Source: Granulicella aggregans (lineage in GTDB: Bacteria > Acidobacteriota > Terriglobia > Terriglobales > Acidobacteriaceae). Taken from it: a stretch of 64,000 nucleotides of DNA. This document shows positions 16,832 to 25,015 of this stretch, in pieces. The notes beneath the pieces are model-generated. The model did no database searches and was not told the DNA's origin. It worked only from the letters and a program-made list of their open reading frames with translations. The stretch is taken from positions 1-64,000 of the forward strand of contig NZ_JACHIP010000002.1 in the NCBI RefSeq assembly GCF_014203275.1, read 5' to 3'. Within the stretch, counting starts at the first letter, position 1. Each line of letters begins with the position of its first letter. The translations under genes and the position numbers were made by a program.

Positions 16832-19807
16832 ATGATGAATCGAGGATCGGAATGGCGGCGCTGGGAGCCTCACATTCACACGCCCGGAACCGTTCTGAAC
16901 AACCAATTCGGGGCAGTTGATCCGTGGGCAGCATACCTTGCCGCATTGGAACAAGTCACGCCTAAGATCGAAGCCATTGGTGTTACGGATTATTACGTAA
17001 CAGACAACTATGAAGAAGTACTTCGGCAGCGCGCAGCAGGCCACCTTCCAGACGTCGAGCTCATCTTTCCAAACATCGAAGTAAGGCTTGACGTGACAGC
17101 CCGGTCGGGCTTCGTGAACCTTCACCTTATCGTCAGTCCGGAAGACCCTAATCACATCGACGAAATCCGTCGCATCCTCACGCGACTTCGTTTCACCGCG
17201 CACAACGACAGCTTCGACTGTACCCGTCAGGAGCTCATCCGGCTTGGCAAGCTCGCCGATCCTTCCATCTCCGACGATCACACGGCGCTTGCACATGGCG
17301 CTACACAGGTAAAAGTAAATTTCGACCAGCTTAGAAAAGTTTTCAAGGAAAGTGATTGGGCGAAGAAGAATATCTTGATCGCTGTGGCGGGTGGTGCGGA
17401 CGACGGTACTTCCGGCTTGCGCCAGGCGGCAGATGCCACGATCCGTCAGGAAATTGAAAAGTTTGCTCACATCATTTTCGCGAGCAGTGCGGCCCAACGT
17501 GAGTTCTGGCTTGGCCTGCGCTCAGTAAGCGTCGACGAGCTGCGGAAACGATACGACGGTTGCAAACCTTGTCTCCACGGCAGTGACGCTCATGATCTGT
17601 CGAAGGTCGGCCAGCCAGCGGACAATCGCTATTGCTGGATCAAGGGATCGCTCACATTCGATGCACTGCGCCAAGCCTGTATTGACCCAGGGAGCCGCGC
17701 TCACATCGGACAAGAACCGCCTAGCCATGCCATGCCATCTCAGGTGATTTCGCAAGTCGAAATCGACAATGCTCTGTGGGCGGCCACGCCATCCATCCCC
17801 CTCAATCATGGATTGGTCGCTATCGTCGGCGCGCGCGGCTCGGGAAAAACTGCCTTGGCCGATGTCATCGCGGCCGGTTGCGATGCGATCACAGAGGCAG
17901 GTTGGAACGCTGACGAGGATATCAGCCCATCCTTTTTGGTGCGTGCTCAAACTCTCATCGGTAATGCCAAGGTAACACTGACCTGGGGCGGCGGGAGCAG
18001 CATCACGCGCGCTCTGGACGGCAGCGACTCCAACGAACCCCTAGCGTACCCGAGAGCGCGTTATCTCTCCCAGCAGTTTGTGGAAGAGCTCTGTTCATCC
18101 AAAGGCGCCTCTGATGGCCTCATTCGTGAGATAGAGCGCGTCATCTTCGAGGCTCATACGGAGGAGCAGCGCGAGGGTTCCATGAACTTCGCCGAACTGC
18201 TTGAGTCGAAGACCATGCGCTTTCGGCTATCGCGCCAGCGCGAGGCCGAGGCGATTGCGTCGATCTCTGAACGGATCGCGGAAGAGTTGGAGAAGGAGGG
18301 ATTGGTTGCCGCATTGACCACTCAGGTCGCGCAGAAGAAGGGCCTGGTCGATGGCTACAATGCGGACCTAAGCAAGCTCGTTCTCAAAGGGACACAGGCG
18401 CAAGCGACCCGCCACGCTCAGCTCAGCCAAGCTGCGCAAGTCCTCACGGCAAACATACAGAATCTGAGCAATCAACGCCGCACCTTTCTCACCATGCAGG
18501 ACGAGGTGAAAAGCATGCGGGCCACTAAGGCCCCGGAGATGCTGCGCGAAGTGAAAACGCGCTATCCGTTGAGCAGATTGGATGCGGGACAATGGAGTGA
18601 ATTCCTGCTCGACTACAAGGGCGATGTGGACAAAGCTCTGGCGGGTTACATCGTCTGGGCCGACCAGCAGATTGCGAATACTCAGGGAGTGCCACCGCCA
18701 CTGGGCGATCCAAATGTATCGTTGATCGCTGCCGGGGAGAATTTGGCGACGGTGAAACTCGCCACTCTTAGGGCTGAAATGGCGCGCCTGGAGAAGTTCA
18801 TTAGCGCGGACAAGATCGTTCGCGAACAATATGCTGCTCTTTCCCTCCGGATTGCTCAAGAGAGCGCCGCGCTCAAGACGCTCGAAGCGCGACTTCTGGA
18901 CGCGCAGCTTGCCGCGACACGTCGAAAGGCCCTTCAGACCGAGCGCGAAGCAGCTTATGGCCGTGTGTTCGACGCAATTGTCAGCGAACAGCAGGTTCTG
19001 GAAGCTCTGTATGCGCCGCTCATGACGCGGCTGGCCAGTTCGACCGGAACCCTTCGCAAGCTCGGCTTCTCCGTCTCGCGCGTGGTTGACGCGGATAAGT
19101 GGGGAGAGTTCGCCGAAGAAGAGCTGATTGACCGCCGCAAGGCCGGTCCGTTTTCAGGTCGCGGTTCACTCGTCGGCCTCGCAAACTCTCAACTCAAGCC
19201 AGCGTGGGAAACCGGGACGTCGGCACAAGTTCAAGCGGCGATGACGCAGTTTATTGCGACTTATTGGAAAGCTCTCGTCGCCCATGCGCCATATGCTCCG
19301 ATGCAGAAGCAGGAACTTCGGGACTGGTCAAGGCAGTTTGCGCAGTGGTTGTTCAGGACTGACCACATCACCATCCGCTACGAGATCGCTTACGACAGCG
19401 TCGACATCCGCAGGCTATCACCCGGAACGCGTGGCATCGTGTTGCTGCTGCTTTATCTTGCACTCGACGATGCAGACGACCGCCCGCTCATCATCGATCA
19501 GCCGGAGGAGAACCTCGACCCGAAGTCGGTGTTCGACGAACTCGTTTCCTTGTTCGTTGCGGCGAAATCCAAACGCCAAGTAATCATGGTCACCCACAAC
19601 GCCAATCTCGTCATCAATACGGATGCTGACCAGATAATCATCGCCGATGCAGGGCCGCACCCCTCCGGAGGCCTACCCTCCATCACGTATATTGCGGGAG
19701 GTTTGGAGGAAGCCCATATCCGCAAGGCAGTATGTGACATCCTCGAAGGTGGCGAGGACGCGTTCCGCGAGCGTGCACGTCGTCTTCGGGTCAGGCTCGA
19801 AAGATAG
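16832..19807 (+). CDS. PHP-domain/SMC-like ATPase fusion (TrlF-type)
   Basis: 991 residues. Residues 10-260 form a PHP phosphoesterase domain: HIH at 14-16, GVTDYY near 50-55, LH at 97-98 and HGSDAH at 249-254 supply the metal ligands. Walker A GARGSGKT is at 333-340, a coiled coil covers about 430-720, and Walker B (LIIDQPEENLDP) with a following VTHNANLV switch His is near 890-930. This is the PHP-ATPase architecture annotated as TrlF-like in defence islands, where ATP-driven sensing controls a hydrolytic head. The PHP head could act on nucleic acid or nucleotides; the target is unknown. AAGGGG precedes the start, and the nuclease-like gene follows 68 bp later. Confidence 0.8.
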   Translation: MMNRGSEWRRWEPHIHTPGTVLNNQFGAVDPWAAYLAALEQVTPKIEAIGVTDYYVTDNYEEVLRQRAAGHLPDVELIFPNIEVRLDVTARSGFVNLHLIVSPEDPNHIDEIRRILTRLRFTAHNDSFDCTRQELIRLGKLADPSISDDHTALAHGATQVKVNFDQLRKVFKESDWAKKNILIAVAGGADDGTSGLRQAADATIRQEIEKFAHIIFASSAAQREFWLGLRSVSVDELRKRYDGCKPCLHGSDAHDLSKVGQPADNRYCWIKGSLTFDALRQACIDPGSRAHIGQEPPSHAMPSQVISQVEIDNALWAATPSIPLNHGLVAIVGARGSGKTALADVIAAGCDAITEAGWNADEDISPSFLVRAQTLIGNAKVTLTWGGGSSITRALDGSDSNEPLAYPRARYLSQQFVEELCSSKGASDGLIREIERVIFEAHTEEQREGSMNFAELLESKTMRFRLSRQREAEAIASISERIAEELEKEGLVAALTTQVAQKKGLVDGYNADLSKLVLKGTQAQATRHAQLSQAAQVLTANIQNLSNQRRTFLTMQDEVKSMRATKAPEMLREVKTRYPLSRLDAGQWSEFLLDYKGDVDKALAGYIVWADQQIANTQGVPPPLGDPNVSLIAAGENLATVKLATLRAEMARLEKFISADKIVREQYAALSLRIAQESAALKTLEARLLDAQLAATRRKALQTEREAAYGRVFDAIVSEQQVLEALYAPLMTRLASSTGTLRKLGFSVSRVVDADKWGEFAEEELIDRRKAGPFSGRGSLVGLANSQLKPAWETGTSAQVQAAMTQFIATYWKALVAHAPYAPMQKQELRDWSRQFAQWLFRTDHITIRYEIAYDSVDIRRLSPGTRGIVLLLLYLALDDADDRPLIIDQPEENLDPKSVFDELVSLFVAAKSKRQVIMVTHNANLVINTDADQIIIADAGPHPSGGLPSITYIAGGLEEAHIRKAVCDILEGGEDAFRERARRLRVRLER

Positions 19808-19875
19808 CAAACCGTAGTAGATCCGTTCTTTTCGGCGAAGCCGGCAGACATAGTTCAGAAAACGGAGAATGAAGA

Positions 19876-21375
19876 ATGGCGATTCCTTCCAATCTTCCAG
19901 AGATCAGCCTTTCGACGCCCGAGGACGCATACTCCGACTTCAAGGACTTCGTTTCTCAATTCGACCCGATCGAACTATTGAGCCAACTCGTGCTCACGTG
20001 TCTCTTCACACAGAAAGAGTTTCTCGGGGAGGCGACCGATGAGCGGCGCTGGGCTCGGCTGATAGAGTTTACGTCCGGATATCTCGTAAGTCTCCCCAAG
20101 CCGCAGAATCCGAGGCAGAAGTTCGATGGTTCCCGCATCGAAGAGTTCGAGTCGCTAGTCAAACGGTATTTCGATTCATTCATGGGGACTTTTTTGACCG
20201 CCCCGACCGCATCGCAGGAACGACCGTCCTCCGATGCGCTTCTGCGCTCAGCCCAGATTTATTCGCTATGGGTTCGGGGTGACGCGTATCCTCACCAGTT
20301 TTTTGCGTACGCACAAGAGCTATACGGGCAGCACGATGCGTGGTTCGTCTCTCATCTCGGCTTTACTATTGCGGATGCTATCGCCATCATTCACTCGGTC
20401 ACCGCAGAGTTGAACAGACGCGTGAACGCCTCCGCAGATCATGCACGGGAAACCGCGCCGCTCGCGGCAGAGGAATACTTGGAGGAAGCGGTATCTCGGC
20501 AGATTAGTCGCAGAGAGTTGGAGACGCGGATTGCGATTCAAATGCACTATGGGGCTGCGGTCACCCTGTTGCGATTTTCGCTTGATGACCTCATCGCCAT
20601 ATCCGGATTGACGGCAGAGGTCTGCGAAGCGTTCCTGCGACGAATGAGCCAACCGTTCGGCTATCGCAATCCAGGTTTCCCCGATACATTTGTCGATGCA
20701 ACGAAGGCACCGTGGGATTACAACACTGTGGAAGAAAGACCCTTCATCGCGCACGGTGGTTACTGCTGGTTCTTTACCAATCCGATGGTCGCCTCCGTCC
20801 TGTTCCAGACGTTTTACTTCGACCTGATGGCGGACAAGGCATATCGTCCCACATTTGAAAAGTCGCGAGGAGATTTTGTAGAGCTAAAGGTTCGCGAGTA
20901 TATGTTGAGAATCTTTCCTCAGCATATGGTTTTGAGCAATCCATGCTATCCCAACGGAGAAGAATTCTCGGATGTTGCGGTATTGCATGACGGCAAAATT
21001 TTGATCTTTCAATGCAAGGCTAAGGGTCTCACACGAGATGCCAGAGTCGGTGCAGACTTTGGTCAGCTGCGGTCCGATATGCAGGCCGCCATTCGGAGCG
21101 CATTCGATCAAGCCGTCCGCGCCAGGGTCTACATCCGCAGCACCGATCGACCGTCACTGAGGATGGATGGTCTAACCCTGAATATCGATGGCGAAATGAT
21201 TACGGACATCTACCTGATAAACGTCACGATGATGCCGTTGCTGTCCTTTGTCTCACGATTCGAGAACATCGAAGAGGCACTCGGACTGTTTCCCGAGAAA
21301 GAATACCCCTTCTCCATTGGCCTCGGTGATTTGGACATTGTGACGCAGATACTCGGTACACCGCATTGCCCGTGA
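19876..21375 (+). CDS. PD-(D/E)xK nuclease-like protein, partner of the PHP-ATPase
   Basis: 499 residues with GGAGA 8 nt before the ATG. The first 320 residues are helical with no recognised domain. Residues 330-385 carry a restriction-endonuclease-like core: Glu336 in FVELKVREYML, Asp366 in EEFSDVAVLHDG and Q-C-K at 379-381 in FQCKAKG. This is the E-D-QxK set seen in Mrr/NERD-type nucleases. It is encoded 68 bp after the PHP-ATPase in the same direction, so the two probably act together, with the ATPase sensing and this protein cutting. The pairing is an inference from order. Confidence 0.65.
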   Translation: MAIPSNLPEISLSTPEDAYSDFKDFVSQFDPIELLSQLVLTCLFTQKEFLGEATDERRWARLIEFTSGYLVSLPKPQNPRQKFDGSRIEEFESLVKRYFDSFMGTFLTAPTASQERPSSDALLRSAQIYSLWVRGDAYPHQFFAYAQELYGQHDAWFVSHLGFTIADAIAIIHSVTAELNRRVNASADHARETAPLAAEEYLEEAVSRQISRRELETRIAIQMHYGAAVTLLRFSLDDLIAISGLTAEVCEAFLRRMSQPFGYRNPGFPDTFVDATKAPWDYNTVEERPFIAHGGYCWFFTNPMVASVLFQTFYFDLMADKAYRPTFEKSRGDFVELKVREYMLRIFPQHMVLSNPCYPNGEEFSDVAVLHDGKILIFQCKAKGLTRDARVGADFGQLRSDMQAAIRSAFDQAVRARVYIRSTDRPSLRMDGLTLNIDGEMITDIYLINVTMMPLLSFVSRFENIEEALGLFPEKEYPFSIGLGDLDIVTQILGTPHCP

Positions 21376-21456
21376 TCGCAACCTTTCTTGGTTCCGGTCA
21401 GGAAGGCCGATTCCCGCAATGTATCGAGCAGGGACGCACGGGGGTCGATCCTCAGC

Positions 21457-21765
21457 GGGACGGTTTTATCATTGATCGTGAGTGGCGCAAGCTCACTGGC
21501 GAAGAACTGGCCCTATGCCGGCTACCACATTACGATCTTTTCTACCGGTGAAGAGGAAGCTCTTGAAGGTCCGAACGGTCTGGGTGGTTACGTGCAGTTC
21601 TATCCGGTCAACGCGCTCGCCGAAGCCGGTGCTCACGTCGATACATTCACGAACTGGCACTCCAATGTCGTTGTAGATCGCGAGCTCATCACCGGCCAGC
21701 AGCCAATGTCCGCCGACGAGTTTGGCAACACGCTGATTGCGAAACTTAACGGTTCCTCGCGCTAG
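21457..21765 (+). pseudogene. Frameshifted, truncated DJ-1/PfpI-type gene remnant
   Basis: The C-terminal half of a DJ-1/PfpI family protein is recognisable (NWPYAGYHITIFSTGEE, VQFYPVNALAEAGA, NVVVDRELITGQ). The preceding DGFIIDREWRKLTG is in another frame; removing one G near 21501 would join them. The N-terminal half with the catalytic Cys is absent. These proteins often lie next to TetR regulators, as here, so the regulator downstream may have lost its target gene. Confidence 0.65.
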
Positions 21766-21888
21766 ACGAGGCGTGTGGTTCTCGTAACGCAGTGGTGAAG
21801 CAACGGACGGCGATCACCCCTGGTCGCCTTCCGCTGATTCATTTACGGGTCGCAGTCTTGTTTTAAATCGGTAGACATAATTGGCGCA

Positions 21889-21898
21889 GTCTGCAGAC
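21889..21898. promoter_or_regulatory. Candidate TetR operator
   Basis: GTCTGCAGAC is a perfect 10-bp palindrome 35 bp before the TetR gene, and related GTAGACA units flank it on both sides (21871-21877 and just before the gene). Autorepression through it is plausible. No matching -35/-10 pair was clear. Confidence 0.35.
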
Positions 21899-21933
21899 AA
21901 CTCAAATCAAGATGGAGAGGGTAGACAGGATCT

Positions 21934-22533
21934 ATGCGTAAGCAGATGAGCAAACAGACTACCAGGGAAAACCTCATTCAAGTTGGGCTTGGGATGGTCC
22001 GCTCTGCAGGATATTTCGCTACAGGAGTAAACCAGGTGTTATTGGCGGCCAAAGTTCCGAAGGGCTCCTTCTATCATCACTTCACGACAAAAGACGAGTT
22101 CATCCTTGAGGTCATCAAGCGGTACGCTGCAGGAGAGCAGGAACGTTGCGAAAGGCTGCTTGTTCATTCCAATCTCTCTCCGCTGAAAAAACTGCGTCGA
22201 TACTTCAAAGATTTGATCGCTACTTATGGTGTTCGCGGTGGGCCGATCGCTGGCTGCCTCCTCGGCAATATGAGTATTGAGATTGCAGCTCAGAACCCGG
22301 AGATCCGAATGACCCTGGTCCAGGCCTTTGATGCTTGGGAGGATGCCATCGCAAGGACTCTTCGAGAGGCCATCGAGAAGGGGGAACTTCACTCTTCTGA
22401 TGATCCGGAAAAACTTGCTGCTCTGCTGCTCAATGGCTGGGAAGGAGCGCAGGTGCGGGCGAAGGCATTGCAAAGCGACAAGCCCTTAATACTCTTTTTC
22501 GACAACGCGTTCAACGCTTTGCTGGAAGGATGA
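21934..22533 (+). CDS. TetR/AcrR family transcriptional regulator
   Basis: 199 residues. The N-terminal HTH is standard: LIQVGLGMVRSAGYFATGVNQVLLAA then KVPKGSFYHHFTTKDEF at about residues 12-60. The ligand domain has GGPIAGCLLGNMSIEIA, as in the TetR_C_13-like subgroup that includes regulators responding to small electrophiles and acrylate-like compounds. It probably represses a neighbouring gene; the DJ-1/PfpI remnant just upstream is the likely former target. The inducer cannot be told from sequence. Confidence 0.85.
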   Translation: MRKQMSKQTTRENLIQVGLGMVRSAGYFATGVNQVLLAAKVPKGSFYHHFTTKDEFILEVIKRYAAGEQERCERLLVHSNLSPLKKLRRYFKDLIATYGVRGGPIAGCLLGNMSIEIAAQNPEIRMTLVQAFDAWEDAIARTLREAIEKGELHSSDDPEKLAALLLNGWEGAQVRAKALQSDKPLILFFDNAFNALLEG

Positions 22534-23303
22534 GAGAAATCACTGATCCTGCGCTTGTCCGGCTGCAAGAACATACTTTAACCGAGGTTAGATACGGTGG
22601 CGAGGGTCAAGATCGAGTCGTTAGGCCGACATCGTTGGCTCATCCAGACGGCAGTTAGATGTGGTCTCCTGGTGGCGATCTCGAACCTCCATTTCACTGC
22701 AGCGCGACTCATTTCACCCTTTGCTGCGCCCCTGACCCTCGAGAGAGCCTTGATCGATGCAGGTGTCTGCCCCGATCGTCGGTCCTCGGAAGTCCTCGAC
22801 GTGGCCCGCAAACTATGTGACCCAAAGTTTTTCTCGGCGTTTTATACTGACTCTGCAGCGGATCGCCGTGCTCTCATGACAGCAGCTGACTCGGAGAAAT
22901 AACTGCCCGGTTGAAGGTGACGAAATGATGCGGTCGCAGGGGGAGTACAAATAGCGTACCCCATAGATGTGAAAACATACCAAAATCTACTCCTCTATCC
23001 TACTTTTTGCGCTGTCTAAACTGTGTCTTTTCAGTAATATCCGCTGATTCCAGACGGCCTTAGAGCGATCGACAAAAGGCCCTGAAAAGGCCGGCGGCGG
23101 CGGTTTGATCCGATCTTTGCTTGGTAGCGGCGGTGAACTAGGCAGCAGGGCGCATCAAGCTCTATCTGAATGCCAAAGACGCAAGTTCGGCGCATTGCGA
23201 ACCTACGCTACCATTTCTACCAGTGGTCTCCTGAAGGGGATAACCAGCAAGTTCGTATGGTTGCAGGCCCCTGCAACCGCACGAATTTGCCTGGGCGGTA
23301 GAC
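22534..23303. other. Gene-poor stretch before the integrase gene
   Basis: About 770 bp with no supported gene. A plus-strand frame of 101 codons (22597-22902) has no recognisable content, no good ribosome site and unusual composition. The only identifiable element is the tRNA-Phe-like scrap at 23078-23115. The stretch is probably debris from earlier recombination. Confidence 0.5.
23078..23115 (+). pseudogene. Degenerate tRNA-Phe fragment, plus orientation
   Basis: Thirty-four of 38 bases match the anticodon arm, variable loop and T-arm of the intact tRNA-Phe at 24642-24716, but on the opposite strand. The anticodon loop with GAA is conserved; acceptor ends are missing. It forms an inverted pair with the scrap at 9403-9439, the two lying on either side of cargo 2. 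Confidence 0.65.
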
Positions 23304-24539
23304 TCAAGCCGTTTTCTTGACACTATCTGAATCCTGCCGCCTCGCATGTTTTTTCGAGGACGAAGCTCTCTTTTCCTGAAGCGGTTGAACTGGCTTCTTC
23401 CAAGCCAGCTTTACGGAAGCTGCAAGCTGTTCCTGCCGAGCTTTGCAGAACGGCGCGTAGTGCCGTTCGGTGATCTTCACACTTGAATGGCCCAACAGCA
23501 GTGACACCTGGTCAAGAGGCACACCCGCCAGCAGCAACTCCACGGCGAACGTGTCTCGGAACATATGAGGGTGGCAGCGCTTCGGAGTTCCATCGGGTTT
23601 CTGAATCTTCGCCAGCTTGAAGAGCTTCCAATAGGATCGCTGAAATGCCTTCGCTGCACTTCGCGGATCGCCATTGCCCGACCAGAAGAAGTAACTGGGA
23701 TGCGAGTTGGGTAAGGCGCGCAGAGCATCGCCGACTTCGTTAGGGATGACGACGTTGACAGGCACGCCGGTCTTCGCGCGATAGAGGAAAATCTGATCGT
23801 CGCCATTCTCATTCTCCGAGAGCCGCTCTCGTTCCAGCGATGTGGCATCGAGGATAGCGAGTCCTGACCAGCGCATCAACAGCGTCAGCGCGAGGAGCCG
23901 CTGACCGCGATGCCGATTGTCGTTGCCGCCGCCGTATTCGTACTTCTCTGTGGCAGCGACGACCTTCTCGAATTCTTTGGGCAGGAAATAGTCGGTCGGT
24001 ACGACATCCGGTGTCTTCGGCTTCTTGAGTGCATCCATCGGATTCTTGCGCCGCAGATCGTTCGCCACGCAGAAGGCGAAGAAGGAGTGCATCCGCTCAT
24101 GCTTGCGGTGCGTGGTGACATCGCCATTATTCCAGGTGGAGCGGAACTCGGTCAGATCGACGGGCACAATTTGATCGATATGGACGAACTTGCGGGCTTC
24201 ACAGAAGGGAAGGAACTGACGCTCGAAAAGGGTCCGCGACTTCTTGCGGGAGGAGTGCTCCAGGCCACGAGCTTCTTCGTCTTCGAGGAACATGCGAATA
24301 GCATCTTTAACTGTCGCACGACGGGGCTGCGCTTGATCCACGCGGGTGGGATCGGCCTCAGCTTCCTTCTTACGGGCGTTTCGTTCCGCCTGCTCCCAGC
24401 TTCGAGTGCCGGCAGACTCGCGGATGGCCTCTCCATTGGGCAGGACGCCACGGAGCCATTTGGGGCAACGGCAACGCCGCCATTGGGTATCGTCTGCGTG
24501 GCCGCAATCAGCGGCGTGGCGGGTATAGATATGGAGCAT
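23304..24539 (-). CDS. Tyrosine recombinase (island integrase)
   Basis: 411 residues from the ATG at 24539, with GGAGG 9 nt upstream. The N-terminus has a Cys/His-rich YTRHAADCGH...RRCRCPKWL segment, then a SAM-like core-binding domain and a catalytic domain. Visible catalytic residues are the beta-hairpin Lys (YRAKTGVP), HMFR (His and Arg II), LGHSS (His III) and HYAPF (nucleophilic Tyr). The position of the first Arg, normally in a TGLRxxE-type motif, reads SGLAILDA, so Arg I appears to be Ala. It reads away from tRNA-Phe, 102 nt downstream of it, and would catalyse integration at the tRNA 3' end. Activity is uncertain because of the missing Arg. Confidence 0.9.
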   Translation of the reverse strand: MLHIYTRHAADCGHADDTQWRRCRCPKWLRGVLPNGEAIRESAGTRSWEQAERNARKKEAEADPTRVDQAQPRRATVKDAIRMFLEDEEARGLEHSSRKKSRTLFERQFLPFCEARKFVHIDQIVPVDLTEFRSTWNNGDVTTHRKHERMHSFFAFCVANDLRRKNPMDALKKPKTPDVVPTDYFLPKEFEKVVAATEKYEYGGGNDNRHRGQRLLALTLLMRWSGLAILDATSLERERLSENENGDDQIFLYRAKTGVPVNVVIPNEVGDALRALPNSHPSYFFWSGNGDPRSAAKAFQRSYWKLFKLAKIQKPDGTPKRCHPHMFRDTFAVELLLAGVPLDQVSLLLGHSSVKITERHYAPFCKARQEQLAASVKLAWKKPVQPLQEKRASSSKKHARRQDSDSVKKTA

Positions 24540-24575
24540 CGGAATCAACCTCCGTATAAAGAGGTTAACTCTGGT

Positions 24576-24611
24576 GGCGGTACAAAGTTGGTACAGTTCG
24601 CCCGTACCGCC
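24576..24611. promoter_or_regulatory. Right-end arm site and inverted repeat upstream of the integrase gene
   Basis: GGCGGTAC (24576-24583) and GTACCGCC (24604-24611) form a perfect inverted repeat, and a second GGTAC at 24590 makes an 11-bp-spaced direct pair identical in design to 336-355. It lies between tRNA-Phe and the integrase start. It may be an Int or Xis binding site and could also fold in the transcript. No U-tract follows, so it is not a terminator. Confidence 0.45.
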
Positions 24612-24638
24612 TGTAAGTCTATGATTTGTAAGTAAATA

Positions 24639-24662
24639 AAATGGTGGCCAGAGACGGGATCG
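24639..24662 (-). repeat. tRNA-proximal attachment-site repeat
   Basis: These 24 bp contain the acceptor and T-arm 3' end of tRNA-Phe, its CCA and three further bases, and are identical to 231-254. The repeat keeps the tRNA intact after integration. Confidence 0.85.
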
Positions 24663-24716
24663 AACCGCCGACGCCGGCCTTTTCAGGGCCGCGCTCTACC
24701 ACTGAGCTATCTGGCC
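24642..24716 (-). tRNA. tRNA-Phe (GAA)
   Basis: 75 nt including an encoded CCA. A 7-bp acceptor stem GGCCAGA/TCTGGCC, D-arm with AGCTCAGTGGTAGAGC, anticodon stem CGGCC/GGCCG with loop CTGAAAA (anticodon GAA) and T-loop TTCGATC are all present and pair fully. It delivers phenylalanine to UUU and UUC codons. The 3' end serves as the attachment site of the island. Confidence 0.97.
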
Positions 24717-25015
24717 TTGGCTGATGAGCAATGAAGCCAGTGCCACGGGGCCGCCAAGGTCGCCCGCGCACATTCTGCGTCTGTAAAACCAGCCTGCCTG
24801 TTGGGGAGAGGACAGAGTAGCTGACCGCTGTGCACGCAAGCGGCCCAAACGACTTGCTTAGTATAGCAACGGATCGCCTCGCCGCCAAACTCCGCCGGAA
24901 TGTGCGGGAACCAGGATATCCGCAAAGCCGGTCGTCGGGTATGCTGAAGCCATCCGTTCCCAGGTCGCCGATCGCAACTCCGGCTTCATCACGTCTTCCC
25001 GCAAAAGGACATCTC

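Larger units (their letters stand above)
231..24662. mobile_element. Genomic island integrated in tRNA-Phe(GAA), about 24.4 kb
   Basis: The limits are the 24-bp direct repeats at 231-254 and 24639-24662. A tyrosine integrase is encoded just inside the tRNA-proximal end and reads away from the tRNA. The cargo is almost entirely defence-type, toxin-antitoxin or unknown genes, unlike the housekeeping genes right of 24717. Pieces of tRNA-Phe in both orientations inside the island show it is composite. No conjugation, replication or phage structural genes are seen, so it would have to be mobilised by other elements or be sedentary. Confidence 0.8.

Noticed and set aside
22597..22902. Possible 101-codon gene after the TetR gene
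   Set aside because: No good ribosome site, no recognisable pattern and no neighbour logic; left as part of a gene-poor stretch.
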